DNA of 64,000 nt from Amorphus coralli DSM 19760 (GTDB lineage Bacteria > Pseudomonadota > Alphaproteobacteria > Rhizobiales > Amorphaceae), in the NCBI RefSeq assembly GCF_000374525.1, contig NZ_KB894573.1, positions 201,745 through 265,744 on the forward strand, given 5' to 3'. The first letter of the stretch is position 1; the number at the start of each line of letters is the position of its first letter. The position numbers and the translations under genes were made by a program. The notes beneath the pieces were generated by a model. The model did not search any database. It was given only the letters and a program-made list of their open reading frames with translations, and was not told the origin of the DNA. Of this stretch, positions 8,146 through 17,165 are shown piece after piece.

Positions 8146-9107
8146 TCACTCGACGAAGCCCGGCGCGTAGACGTCCTTCGGGTCGACCTCGGTGTTGAGC
8201 TGGAAGTTCTCCGAGATGACCTCAACCGTGTTCTCCACGCGCACCGGGTCGATCTCGCCGAGCCTCATCCCTGGAACCTGAGCAAGTTCGGCGACGGCCT
8301 CCGTCTCGCCCTTGCCGACTTCCGGGGCGATCTGCTTCTGGTACTTGGCAAGGATCTCCGCAGCCTCTTCGGGATCGGCAAAAGCGTCCTCCATGCCCTT
8401 GATCGTGGCGCGGATGAAGGCCTTCACCATTCCCGGGTTGGTCTCGATGGTCTCGTCGCTGGCGATGATGCCGTTGCCGTAATAGTCGAGCACGTCCTTG
8501 TAGGCGAGGCGGCTCAGATCGTTCGGCGCAGCCGCCTTGGCAAGAAGCGGCTCGCCGACGATGAACTGGCCGATGGCGTCAGCACGGCCGGTGGCCAGCA
8601 GGGTGGGCAGCGAGGCGCTTTCCGCCGCCACCCATTCAACCTTGTCCGCGTCGATGCCGGCGGCCTTTGCGTAGGCCGGGAAGAGCACGCGAATGGAACT
8701 CGACGCGGTATCCGCGATGGTCTTGCCCTCGAGGTCCTTGGGTTCGGTGATGCCGCTGTCGGCGAGAGCGTACAGCGCCTGGGGCGGAGAAGCATAGACG
8801 ATCGCAGCGAGCTTCACCGGAACGCCGTCGTTTCCGCGCGCGAGGACCAGCGAGCCGGTGTCGGCGAAGCCGATGTCGGCCGCCCCGGCGCCGACCTTCT
8901 TGATGGCGTCCACGGAGCCCTCGCCACGCAGGATGCTGACGTCGAGGCCTTCGTTCTCGTAGTAGCCTTTATCCAGCGCGACATAGTAGTAGGCGTGCCG
9001 GCCGTTGAAGCCGAAGTCGGTGATGAAGTTCACCTCTTCCGCCTGCACCGTGGAGTGGGCACCGCCGATCATCACGCGGCCAGTGCCGCATATCTCAGCA
9101 TCTTCAT
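8146..9107 (-). pseudogene. ABC substrate-binding protein (NMT1/SsuA-like), frameshift in the signal peptide
   Basis: The mature protein is intact (EEVNFITDFGFNGRHAYYYV onward, about 300 residues). It has the NMT1/THI5-like build: ALDKGYYENEGLDVSILRG, GAADIGFADTGSL and IADTASSSIRVLFP. The natural start is ATG 9105-9107 behind GAGGT, but that frame reads MKMLRYAALAA and stops at 9072-9074. Adding one G after GCCGCG joins it to VMIGGAHSTVQA, giving a textbook Sec signal with a VQA cleavage site. As sequenced, export would fail unless the short restart at ATG 9070-9072 works. It could be a true lesion or a sequencing error. The protein would capture a nitrogenous or aromatic substrate for the importer. 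Confidence 0.75.
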
Positions 9108-9243
9108 CGTGTACCTCGACTGTTGTGGGCCGCTTCGGTCGCGGGTCGCATCCGGCATTGGATCCGGCTGGTCTGACCGGACGGGCGATTTCGAGGCGCA
9201 CCCGGAGGCTTCGTCTTTCCCGAGCCCAGACACGCCGCTTTCA

Positions 9244-9255
9244 TATCGTTCGATA
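9244..9255. promoter_or_regulatory. Putative MarR operator 1
   Basis: TATCGTTCGATA is a palindrome except for the two central bases. The same site occurs in the opposite sense at 9463-9474, in the same divergent region between importer and monooxygenase genes. Placement near the importer promoter suggests repression of the leftward operon. Confidence 0.5.
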
Positions 9256-9462
9256 TCGAATGAAAAGAGCGTATGTGTGCGGTGCGAGCCGGTCAACGCG
9301 GCCAGGCGCCAAATGATGGGCAGGCCGGTTGGTTTTCCGCCTATTCGTGCAGCATACTGTTGCAATACAAGGCATCACGCACCCCTCTTGCCTGCTGGTT
9401 GCAGCCTGATTGGTGCTCACTTGACACTCTTCACCCGCCGCGAATACCGTTGTTTTATTCGC

Positions 9463-9474
9463 TATCGAACGATA
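9463..9474. promoter_or_regulatory. Putative MarR operator 2 with upstream -35 element
   Basis: TATCGAACGATA is the second copy of the palindrome. It lies 37 bases downstream of TTGACA (9421-9426), a consensus -35 box facing the monooxygenase gene. A weak -10 would fall at about 9444-9449. A regulator bound here would block the rightward promoter, matching MarR-type control. Confidence 0.5.
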
Positions 9475-9561
9475 TGCATTCAAGCGCCCGCCCGGTCCAC
9501 CGGACGGGAGACGGCGGTTGCGTGCCGCTGTGCACGCCTGTCGATTTCGGAAGGGCAAGGA

Positions 9562-10707
9562 ATGGATCTCGGAACCAGAATCGCTGTCGTTGGCGCAGGG
9601 CTCGGCGGCCTGACACTCGCCGGCCTGCTCCAGGAACAGGGGTTCACCGTCACGCTCTACGAGCAGTCGGACGCCTTCTCGCGGATCGGAGCCGGGATCA
9701 TCCTCAGCGCCAATCCGGTAAAGGTGCTGCAGCGTCTGGGACTGGAGGCGGGGCTCGTCGCCCGCGGCATCAAGCCCGATGCCTATGTCAGCCGGCAGTG
9801 GGACAGCGGCGAGACGCTGTACGAGATCCTGTTCGACGAGGCGTCGGAAGAGCGATACGGAGCCCCCTACCTCAACGTCCATCGCGCCGACCTGCACGAT
9901 GTCCTGCAGCAGCCGCTGCAGCCCGGAACGCTGCGGTTCGCGCACCAGCTGGAAGGGATAGAGGACCGCGGCGAGACACTGCTACTTCGCTTCGCCAACG
10001 GCGCGACGGCGGAGGCCGACATCGTCATCGGCGCCGACGGGATTCGCTCGCGGGTCCGCGAAACGATTCTCGGCAGCGAGGAGCCGCGCTACACCGGCCG
10101 GATCGCCCCACGCGCGGTGTTTCCGAGCGCGCAGATGGACCGGCTGGCCATCCGCGACTGCACCAAGTGGTGGGGCCCCGATCGCCACATCCTGACCTAT
10201 TACATGACCAAGCGCCGCGACGAGGTCTACGTCATGGGGGCCACGCCGGCTCCCGGCTGGGACGTCGAGCAGGGTGTGGTGGAGGGCAGCCGGGACGATT
10301 TCCTGGAGACTTTCGGCCACTTTCACGCCGATCTCGTCAGCGTGATCGAGAAGGCCTCCAACGTCACAATCTGGCCGATCTGCGATCGGCCGCGCAACGA
10401 CCGATGGAGCGATCGCCGGATCGCACTGCTCGGCGACGCCTGCCACGCGATGCGGCCCTACATGGCCGCCGGAGGGGCAATGGCCATCGAGGACGCCGCC
10501 ATCCTCACCCGCTGCATCGCCCGCTACGGCGATCCTAAAAGCGCGTTCGGAGCCTACGAGGCGACGCGGATTCAGCGGGTCGGGGAGGTGCAGCGCATCT
10601 CAATCGAGAACAGCTGGATGCACGGCCCGACCGACGTCGACTGGTTCTTCTGCTACGACCCCTGCACGGCCGAGCTGGCCGACCCCGCAACCGCCCGACC
10701 GGCCTGA
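9562..10707 (+). CDS. FAD-dependent aromatic monooxygenase (NicC/salicylate hydroxylase-like)
   Basis: ATG at 9562 follows AAGGGCAAGGA and gives 381 residues. The N terminus has the FAD-binding fold RIAVVGAGLGGLTLAGLLQ. The middle has the DG motif [13 protein letters not shown] near 155, and near 295 the GD motif ALLGDACHAMRPYMAAGGAMAIEDA. This is the class A flavoprotein hydroxylase layout. Overall it most resembles 6-hydroxynicotinate 3-monooxygenase (NicC) among enzymes I know, including GDACH.M.P.MA and a C-terminal YGYD-like segment (FFCYDP). It would hydroxylate, possibly with decarboxylation, an aromatic or N-heteroaromatic acid using NAD(P)H. It leads a two-gene transcript with the deacetylase-like gene 13 bases downstream. 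Confidence 0.82.
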   Translation: MDLGTRIAVVGAGLGGLTLAGLLQEQGFTVTLYEQSDAFSRIGAGIILSANPVKVLQRLGLEAGLVARGIKPDAYVSRQWDSGETLYEILFDEASEERYGAPYLNVHRADLHDVLQQPLQPGTLRFAHQLEGIEDRGETLLLRFANGATAEADIVIGADGIRSRVRETILGSEEPRYTGRIAPRAVFPSAQMDRLAIRDCTKWWGPDRHILTYYMTKRRDEVYVMGATPAPGWDVEQGVVEGSRDDFLETFGHFHADLVSVIEKASNVTIWPICDRPRNDRWSDRRIALLGDACHAMRPYMAAGGAMAIEDAAILTRCIARYGDPKSAFGAYEATRIQRVGEVQRISIENSWMHGPTDVDWFFCYDPCTAELADPATARPA

Positions 10708-10720
10708 AAGGTGAATCGCA

Positions 10721-11662
10721 ATGGCCCTTCTGCCCCCTGATCCCATGACCGAGCGCGACCTCGTCGGCTACGGCGAGACGGTGCCGGACCCGGCCTGGCC
10801 GGGAAATGCGCGCATTGCGGTCAACTTCAATCTCAACGTGGAGGGTGGGGGCGAGGCTACGCTCGCCAACGGCGATCCCGTCTCGGAAGGTATGCTCAAC
10901 GACATCGGCGTGGAGACGAAGCCCGGCAAGCGGGTGCCGCTGGTGGAATCCGTCTTCGAGTACGGGTCGCGGCGAGGTGTCTGGCGCGTCCTGGAGATCT
11001 TCCGGGAATTCGGGATCCGGATCAGCGTACTGGGTGTGGTGCGCGCGCTGGAACAGAATCCAGACCTCGCCCGCGCCTTCGTCAGAGACGGCCACGAGGT
11101 GGTCAGCCACGGCTATCGCTGGATCGACTATGTCGAGGTGCCGGAAGAGATCGAGCGCGAGCATATCCGGCTTGCGGTGGAGGGACTGACGACCCTCCTG
11201 GGAGAGCGGCCCCGCGGCTGGATGACGGGTCGGCCCGGCCCAAACACCCGGCGGCTGATCGCGGAGGAAGGTGGGTTTCTCTACGATCGCGATTCGCTGG
11301 CCGACGAGCTCCCCTACTGGCTGACTATAGCAGGCGGCCCGCACCTGGTGATTCCGTATTCCTACGAGACCAACGACAACCGGTTCAACGAGAACAGCGG
11401 GTTTTCGACGGCCGACGACTTCTTCACCTACATGCGCGATGCCTTCGACCTGCTCTATCGCGAAGGCGAGAGAGGGGCGCCGAAGCTTCTCTCGATCGGC
11501 CTGCATGACCGCCTGATCGGCCGGCCGGGGCGCGCCGTGGGCCTCATTCGCCTGCTGGAGCACATGCGCTCCTTCGAGGGCGTTTGGTTCTGCCGGGGAA
11601 TCGATATCGCCGACCACTGGCGCACGACGTTTCCCGCCCCCTATCGGGCTGCGCCAGGTTGA
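10721..11662 (+). CDS. Polysaccharide deacetylase-fold hydrolase (PuuE allantoinase-like)
   Basis: The 313-residue product begins MALLPPDPMTERDLVGYGET. It has the carbohydrate esterase 4/PuuE layout: RIAVNFNLNVEGGGE near 28, a YGSRRGVWR segment near 85, GHEVVSHGYRW with metal-ligand histidines near 125, and a C-terminal HDRLIGRPGR near 270. PuuE enzymes open cyclic ureides such as allantoin, and relatives act on other cyclic amides. With the upstream monooxygenase and the M20 amidase, a pathway that opens a nitrogen-containing ring and then cleaves an amide is plausible. The substrate remains inferred. Confidence 0.75.
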   Translation: MALLPPDPMTERDLVGYGETVPDPAWPGNARIAVNFNLNVEGGGEATLANGDPVSEGMLNDIGVETKPGKRVPLVESVFEYGSRRGVWRVLEIFREFGIRISVLGVVRALEQNPDLARAFVRDGHEVVSHGYRWIDYVEVPEEIEREHIRLAVEGLTTLLGERPRGWMTGRPGPNTRRLIAEEGGFLYDRDSLADELPYWLTIAGGPHLVIPYSYETNDNRFNENSGFSTADDFFTYMRDAFDLLYREGERGAPKLLSIGLHDRLIGRPGRAVGLIRLLEHMRSFEGVWFCRGIDIADHWRTTFPAPYRAAPG

Positions 11663-11853
11663 GGACTGGCCTGCTGCCGATACCGTGGACAGCGGGACAT
11701 GTTGTTTGACGGAACTGGAGGATTGAAATGCGGAGAAGGACGTTCAACCGAAGGACTTCCTCCTGCTCTCAGACGACTCGCGACCGGCAGAAAGAGGGCT
11801 TCGTAGGAGATCAATCATTGGGTTTATGACCTTCGCTGGAAGGCCCACTCGGC
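11663..11853. other. Junction between catabolic block and defence block
   Basis: A 33-codon frame starts at ATG 11727 but has no similarity I recognise. A neighbouring frame reads KDFLLLSDDSRPAERGLRR, which may be the tail of a lost gene. No terminator or repeat is obvious. The stretch separates two convergent gene groups. Confidence 0.4.
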
Positions 11854-12132
11854 CTACCCGACGTCAAACGCGTAGTTGACGAATACATAACCATCGCCCT
11901 TTCGCGAAATTGTCCTGTTGGAATCGACTTGCAGCTCGGCGGAGAGCCGCTCGACTATCTCCTCATCGCTGAGGTTCGACACTTGCTCTTCGAGAAGGAT
12001 TGCCGAGAAGCCGATGATCCCATCGTAGACCCAGCTCTCCAGCAGGACATCAAGCCCAGAAATTGTTCGGCGCTCCTTCCCCACAGAGCGCGTATCCTCA
12101 TCCGATGGACAGTTCGCAAACGGGTCGATCAT
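11854..12132 (-). CDS. Small acidic protein of unknown function (92 aa)
   Basis: ATG at 12130-12132 is preceded by CAGGAG at a good distance; the longer frame to 12180 lacks a site. The 92-residue product is acidic, starts MIDPFANCPSDEDTRS, and has a helix-rich core (GLDVLLESWVYDGIIGFSAILLEEQV, then SDEEIVERLSAELQV). It lies 75 bases downstream of the PD-(D/E)XK-like gene on the same strand, so it may be the last gene of the AAA+/metallo-beta-lactamase operon. A small acidic partner could act as inhibitor or DNA mimic, but nothing in the sequence proves this. Confidence 0.55.
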   Translation of the reverse strand: MIDPFANCPSDEDTRSVGKERRTISGLDVLLESWVYDGIIGFSAILLEEQVSNLSDEEIVERLSAELQVDSNRTISRKGDGYVFVNYAFDVG

Positions 12133-12207
12133 CCTGTTTTCTCCTGGACGCAGATGATTTCCTGTAGTCACGAGACCCAACAGAGAGCCTCGCCCGCAAC
12201 GAAGCCC

Positions 12208-13122
12208 CTAGGTCGAAATACCCGTCTTGAACCCGTCCGACGCTCCTTTCACGAGGACTCGCCCGGGCAACGCAGCCTTCAGCTTGTCGAGATGGAGCCC
12301 CCAGACACTCCCGCCCTTCTGGTCAGCATCGAAACCGAAGATGACGAGGCGTGGCTCACAGTCGATCACGAGAGGGAGCTTCCCGCTTACCACCAGCGCC
12401 ATCAGCTCATCGCGGACCGGCTTGCGAATGGATTTCCCGTCCATGTCCAGGAGATATGAAAAGGCCTTGCGGTAGGCGGCGCAGACATCGTCTCGGCGCG
12501 CGCTCAGCAGAGCTCCGTACCCATTGATCTGTGCGACGACTTTTGCCTCGACCTCCCCGCTCGCCCTGAGTTCCTGGTTGGAAAAGTGCTTCGCTTCGAA
12601 AAACGTCAGGCGAACCTCGTCTCCGGTCCGGCGAAGCGCGGCAAAGTCCATTCGAGGAGCCGTCGCCTTCCCATCAGCCGATCCACCAGCTCCGAAGGCA
12701 ATTTCCACATCGACGATGTTGGGATTGCTCTTGATGATCCCATGGACGCCAATCTTTTCGAGACCCGCATAGGGCTCGGCGGCTCTTTTCAGCGATGCCA
12801 CGTCCGACAGGTCCGAAAGGAACAGCTCGCCTGGATCCGTAATGTCAGGCCTACCAGCAACAATCTTTGTGTACTCCGGCCTATGCGAAGGCTTGAGCAA
12901 ATACTTGTAGTGAACCGATCCGCACAGCTCGCCTTTCGGCAATGTCAGCCGCATAAGGCTACTGCCCTTGTAATAGGCGTTCAGGTAGCCGCCGCGAACG
13001 GCGATGAAGATATCCGGGTCATCGGCCAGATTGCGCCACCATCTGTTCTCGGCGGCGTATGCTGTATTCAAGGCGGCCACGAAGCCACCGGGCAACTCGC
13101 GATTGAACTCAGCCTTGGTCAT
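12208..13122 (-). CDS. Predicted PD-(D/E)XK-type nuclease (304 aa), unknown family
   Basis: ATG at 13120-13122 overlaps the stop of the metallo-beta-lactamase gene (ATGA), showing tight coupling; a longer start four codons upstream is possible. Residues near 160-190 read MDFAALRR, a hydrophobic strand, then FFEAKHFSNQELR. An acidic residue followed by E-x-K on a strand is the core of PD-(D/E)XK nucleases. Two further strand-turn regions (YKYLLKPSHRPEY, PLVIDCEPRLVIFGFD) flank it. I do not recognise the family as a whole. Its place at the end of an AAA+/metallohydrolase operon argues for a DNA- or RNA-cutting effector. The nuclease call rests on one motif. Confidence 0.6.
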   Translation of the reverse strand: MTKAEFNRELPGGFVAALNTAYAAENRWWRNLADDPDIFIAVRGGYLNAYYKGSSLMRLTLPKGELCGSVHYKYLLKPSHRPEYTKIVAGRPDITDPGELFLSDLSDVASLKRAAEPYAGLEKIGVHGIIKSNPNIVDVEIAFGAGGSADGKATAPRMDFAALRRTGDEVRLTFFEAKHFSNQELRASGEVEAKVVAQINGYGALLSARRDDVCAAYRKAFSYLLDMDGKSIRKPVRDELMALVVSGKLPLVIDCEPRLVIFGFDADQKGGSVWGLHLDKLKAALPGRVLVKGASDGFKTGIST

Positions 13123-14363
13123 GCTTCCCACCATTCTCCGTCCTCCTTGGTGTCGACGTTCTCAAACAGTTCGGGATATTGGTCTGTCGCAAAGCTGTGG
13201 ATCGGGATCATCCGCTTCGGAGCCACGGCCTTTGCAAAGCGACGCAGATCGCTCACCGACGCGTGGCCGGACGTGTGGATCCGCGACATCGGCAGCCCGT
13301 TTTCCTTCATCCAGGCAAGGAACTGCCCGGCCGCATCGTCCTCCAGGTACCCCTCCCACATCGACCAGACGACACGCGCACCGCCTAGACATTCCGCCCG
13401 TGTCAGGTCGTCTGTCATCGATGGGCGAAAGAGCATCGCGGCCTCCGGTGCGATGGCCTTCAGCGCTTCGGGAAAGATGCGGTTCTCCCGGTAGGGGGAA
13501 ATCAACTCGAACAGCTTGTTGCGCTTGACCCACAACCTCTGGCGAAACGGCAGGAACACGCGGACCCCGTCCCACCAGCCCTGCGGGATCCGGTCGTTGC
13601 CGGTCGCCCGCAAGATCTCCGCCGTGTAGAGGTCGATGATCAGCGTCCGCCCCGTCTTCTTGCAGGCTCGGAAGAGGGTCACGAGACGGTCGATGTTCTG
13701 GCCGGACGCATAGGTGAGGACCATGCCCGGTGTCTCGTGCATCAGCCCGACAAACTCGCTCTCGAGCTCAGCCTCTGTCGGAAAGCTCTCCCCGTCGGGG
13801 ATACGACCGATGGAGGAGCCTTCCATGAGAAGAACGTCCACCTGCGCAGGCGGCCGGCGGAGCATCCGGTCGAACAGGGTCGACTTGCGCCCGTGCCCCC
13901 TGAAGTCACCGCTGTAGAAAAGCCGCTTGCCACCCGCCTCCACCAGAATTCCGTAAGCGTCGTAGGCCGAGTGATCGACCAGATAGGGCGTCAGGCGAAA
14001 CGGGCCGAGTTCGAACGTCTCCCCATCCCGGAAGTGATGGAAGTTCCGGAATTCCGCGCCAGAAGGCGTGAATTGGGCTGCAGCCCTGAGGATGCGCTCG
14101 GCAGCTGCGCCGACATAGACAGGCACCTCGGGACGAATGAACTTTGCCAGGCCATAGTGGTCCTGATGGGAATGCGAGATGACGATGCCGAGCAGGCCAT
14201 CGTCCGGTGTCCTGAAGCCGTTCACATCCGGCAGCAGGGCCTCTGCATTCTCTTCGCCGTCCAGCGGCAACCCCACATCGAGAACGATCCTCTTCTTCCC
14301 CTGCTCGATCTCGACGCACGTTCCTCCGATCTCCCTGGTGCCCCTGTGGATACGAACTCTCAT
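13119..14363 (-). CDS. Metallo-beta-lactamase fold hydrolase (predicted nuclease)
   Basis: The 414-residue protein starts MRVRIHRGTREIGGTCVEIE at an ATG that overlaps the previous gene's TGA. It carries the metal-binding signature SHSHQDHYG near 62, a GDFRGHGRKS region with metal-ligand Asp near 150, and TSGHASVSDL near 362 followed by IPIHSFATDQY near 390. The last two resemble the beta-CASP-associated HxS/T blocks of RNase J/CPSF-type nucleases rather than small-molecule lactonases. The protein is cytoplasmic and zinc-dependent. Coupling with the 135-aa gene upstream and the PD-(D/E)XK-like gene downstream suggests they form one complex. Specificity for RNA or DNA is not decidable here. Confidence 0.82.
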   Translation of the reverse strand: MRVRIHRGTREIGGTCVEIEQGKKRIVLDVGLPLDGEENAEALLPDVNGFRTPDDGLLGIVISHSHQDHYGLAKFIRPEVPVYVGAAAERILRAAAQFTPSGAEFRNFHHFRDGETFELGPFRLTPYLVDHSAYDAYGILVEAGGKRLFYSGDFRGHGRKSTLFDRMLRRPPAQVDVLLMEGSSIGRIPDGESFPTEAELESEFVGLMHETPGMVLTYASGQNIDRLVTLFRACKKTGRTLIIDLYTAEILRATGNDRIPQGWWDGVRVFLPFRQRLWVKRNKLFELISPYRENRIFPEALKAIAPEAAMLFRPSMTDDLTRAECLGGARVVWSMWEGYLEDDAAGQFLAWMKENGLPMSRIHTSGHASVSDLRRFAKAVAPKRMIPIHSFATDQYPELFENVDTKEDGEWWEA

Positions 14364-14767
14364 TCCATCCCCCACGGCGCTCCGACATCCCGCGTGCTCC
14401 TGTAGTGCGGATCGCTCATGATGCGCACACGGTCACGCGGAAGCGCCCATGCCTCCAGGACGATCTCGACGAATTCCGTCCGCAGCAGCTTGCGGTCCGC
14501 CAGCAGGAGCCACGCATCGTCCGCTTCCCGGTAGTTCGCCCGCCCCCGCGGATAGGCCTCGTAGGGCACTCCCTTCAGCGACGGATCCGCGCGCTTCACG
14601 GCCCTCCAATGATCGACATGCCCGGTTTCAAGCGTGCGAAACCCGCCGACCAGCGGCACATGGTCTGCCGTCTCGGAAAGCTCCACGAAACGCGACCTCC
14701 CCTCACCCGCCGGAACGAACCAGAAGATGCCGAGGCGGGGCGCATTTCCCTTGGTCCTCTCCTTCAT
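14360..14767 (-). CDS. Hypothetical protein between AAA+ and MBL genes (135 aa)
   Basis: ATG 14765-14767 gives a 135-residue product starting MKERTKGNAPRLGIFWFVP; the frame extends upstream to 14869, but that part looks non-coding. Visible features are a strand pair at the start (LGIFWFV, SRFVELSE), a central basic/aromatic segment (HVDHWRAVKRADPSL, YEAYPRGRANYREADDAWLLLADRKLL) and a C-terminal helix (RTEFVEIVLEAW). No family is recognised. Its stop overlaps the start of the MBL gene, so the two are made together. It is a candidate adaptor. Confidence 0.6.
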   Translation of the reverse strand: MKERTKGNAPRLGIFWFVPAGEGRSRFVELSETADHVPLVGGFRTLETGHVDHWRAVKRADPSLKGVPYEAYPRGRANYREADDAWLLLADRKLLRTEFVEIVLEAWALPRDRVRIMSDPHYRSTRDVGAPWGME

Positions 14768-14865
14768 CGAAGCCCCCCGCTCTCTTGAGCAAGCCCCCCT
14801 GGTGACCAACGCGCGACCATTCCCAGGCCGCCTGTCGGACCCATGGGGGATGATGGAATGGTCGC

Positions 14866-16986
14866 TCAAAACCCGATCCGCCTTGCGATGCTGGGCTTGA
14901 GCGCGACTTCAGCCTCGATCATCCGGGCGAGATCGAGCGGATCGCTGACACCGAGCACTTCTGCCTTTCGCGCCACGACCGCGATGTCGCCGGGTGTGAG
15001 TTGCGAAAGCCGCCGAACGGATGGCGGGGCCTCTGCAGCGAAGAAGCGCCGGAAGGCTTCCTCTATCTGCTCCGGCGTCATCGGGCCGAACGTCACCTTG
15101 AAGAGGAATCGTCGCTGAACTGCCGGATCCAGCCGGTCGGCGAGGTTGGTCGTTGCGGCGAAGGGGGTCGGGTGCCGTTCCATCCAGGTCAGCATCTCGT
15201 TGACCTGGCCGACCTCCCAGTTGCGATGGGCCGTCCCACGATCGGCGAGAAGCGAATCCACCTCGTCGAAGATCAGGAATCGCTTCATTTCCGCTGCCTC
15301 CGCGAACGCCTCGGCGATGCGCTTCTCGGTCTCGCCCACGAACATGCCGAGAAGGTCGGACCCGCGCCTCTCCAGAATCTCAAGGCCGAGCCTGGACGCG
15401 AGATGGCGCGCGAAGGCGCTCTTGCCGGTGCCCGGTGGCCCGGACAGCAGGAAGGACAGGGCCCCGTGACCGGCGGCTGCAACCTGCCCTTCCAGGGTGG
15501 CAAGGTCGACATCCGCGTTGGAAAGGCATGCATCGAACGCGGCCGTAGCTCCGAGAGGTTCGGCTACTTGCCGGTGCCCCTGGGCGGTCAGAAGCGAGCG
15601 CGTCACGGCAATCGCGACCTCGCCTGCACTGCCATCCCCCCACGACACTAACGAAGCAGCGCGCACCCCGGTGCCGAGAAGCGCCGGCGTGGCGGGAAGC
15701 CTCGCGAGGCGATCCACGTGATCGCTCGAAAGCTCGACGTTGCGTGCGCTGCAGTGGCGCTCGACGATGCGCCGCCGTGTCGCCTGGTCCACTTCACGAA
15801 ACCGGACGGCATAGAGCATGCGACGGAGCACCGCCTCTCCCAGCCGATCTGCATGGTTGGTAATCCAGATCATCGGCACCGGGCACGCTTCGACGATGCG
15901 GTTCATGAACACCTTGGAACCGGACCGGTTGGAAAACTCGCCATCGTCGACACCGGTGAACACGTCGTCGGCCTCGTCAACGACGAGGATGACCCGCCCG
16001 GCCCGTTGGGCGAGGGCTGAGGCGAACGCGAGGTGGGAGAGGCGATCGGCCCGCGAAGGTTCACCGCGCAGGTTCCGATCACCCTCTTCCGGGTTCAGCT
16101 CCCCGACGAAAACCACGTGCGCACCCACCTGCTCACCGATCAGCCGGGCGAACTCGGTCTTGCCGGTGCCGGGAGGTCCGTAGAAAAGAAAACCGGCCCC
16201 TTTCTCCTCCCGTTCGAGTGCACCGGCGACCAGCGCAATCGCGGTTCGAGCGGCATCGCCAAGATAGGAGAAATCGGTCAGCGCAAGGCTGGACGGATCT
16301 GACCGGCCAAGCAGGACAGACCGCAACCTGTCGGCATCGGTCGTTCTCTGGGACAGGAGATCGATGATCGTCGCGGACACCGCAACGTCTCCTCCCCCGC
16401 GATCCTCAAGCAGTCCGAGCTGATGAAGCGGGCTCCGCAGATCCGTCGCGCGGCGGGCCTGCCGAGGGGAGAGGCCGGCAAGGTGAGCCACGGTCGTCGC
16501 CGCAACCTCGTCTTCGACGCTGCGGTCCCCAACAACCGCATCGTAGAGTTCGCGGAACGCGGCCAGGTGGGTCAACCGGACCACTGCCCCGAGAAAGCTT
16601 GCATTCACCGGGTCGAGACGAAGCGTGTCCGCGATCCAGTCAAGGCGCTTCTGGAGAGCGGAACGGGCGGGCGCCTTCCCGTCGAGCTTGGGAACACTCC
16701 CGCTGGCAAAACGCAGAACCCTGCCCTGCAGGAGACCACGTTCGGCCTCGGCCTTATGCAGGAGGGCATCGATCGGAGAGATGCGGTAACCGAGCAACTC
16801 CCTGTTGTCCCGGTACCAGATAACAAGGTCGTCCAGGATCTCGCGCTTGGCGCGACCGGCGTCAGGTGTCAGGGCCGCCAGTGCATAGGTGCGGAGAACA
16901 TGCTTCTCGTAGGCACCGAAGGGCTCGTCGAGAACGATCGGCATGGTTGCGGCCTGGCTGCGAAGCCGTCTTCTCGGAAGCATCAT
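14866..16986 (-). CDS. Double AAA+ ATPase (706 aa)
   Basis: Two complete AAA+ modules follow an N-terminal helical region of about 250 residues. Module 1 has Walker A GPPGTGKTEFAR near 270, Walker B ILVVDEADDVF near 334 and a sensor TNHAD. Module 2 has GPPGTGKSAFAR near 515, LIFDEVDSLLADRG near 572, sensor ATTNLADRLDPAVQRRF with arginine finger. The tandem plan recalls Cdc48/Vps4-like unfoldases rather than replication loaders. ATG 16984-16986 is chosen after GAGGTCGAGG; a GTG two codons earlier is equally open. As the largest gene of the operon it is the likely motor of the module, remodelling a protein or nucleic-acid complex for the predicted nucleases encoded downstream. Confidence 0.85.
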   Translation of the reverse strand: MMLPRRRLRSQAATMPIVLDEPFGAYEKHVLRTYALAALTPDAGRAKREILDDLVIWYRDNRELLGYRISPIDALLHKAEAERGLLQGRVLRFASGSVPKLDGKAPARSALQKRLDWIADTLRLDPVNASFLGAVVRLTHLAAFRELYDAVVGDRSVEDEVAATTVAHLAGLSPRQARRATDLRSPLHQLGLLEDRGGGDVAVSATIIDLLSQRTTDADRLRSVLLGRSDPSSLALTDFSYLGDAARTAIALVAGALEREEKGAGFLFYGPPGTGKTEFARLIGEQVGAHVVFVGELNPEEGDRNLRGEPSRADRLSHLAFASALAQRAGRVILVVDEADDVFTGVDDGEFSNRSGSKVFMNRIVEACPVPMIWITNHADRLGEAVLRRMLYAVRFREVDQATRRRIVERHCSARNVELSSDHVDRLARLPATPALLGTGVRAASLVSWGDGSAGEVAIAVTRSLLTAQGHRQVAEPLGATAAFDACLSNADVDLATLEGQVAAAGHGALSFLLSGPPGTGKSAFARHLASRLGLEILERRGSDLLGMFVGETEKRIAEAFAEAAEMKRFLIFDEVDSLLADRGTAHRNWEVGQVNEMLTWMERHPTPFAATTNLADRLDPAVQRRFLFKVTFGPMTPEQIEEAFRRFFAAEAPPSVRRLSQLTPGDIAVVARKAEVLGVSDPLDLARMIEAEVALKPSIARRIGF

Positions 16987-17165
16987 AGTCACCTCGACCT
17001 CGATAGGCTAGGAAGCCGCGCGTCCACGGAAAATTTCCGCAGACGGATCGCAGCCAGCGACGTCGAGCAACCTCGCTCGACCAGTTTTAGCGGGACCACA
17101 CTCCGGTGGACGGGGGCCGCCCCGGCCGAAGGACCAGGGTCGGCCCGGCCGGCCTGGCGGCGGGG

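Noticed and set aside
9070-9107. Programmed frameshift in the binding-protein signal peptide
   Set aside because: No slippery heptamer or downstream structure is visible, so a lesion or read error is more likely.
11727-11828. 33-codon frame after the PuuE-like gene
   Set aside because: It has no homology or coupling, and its amino-acid make-up looks random.
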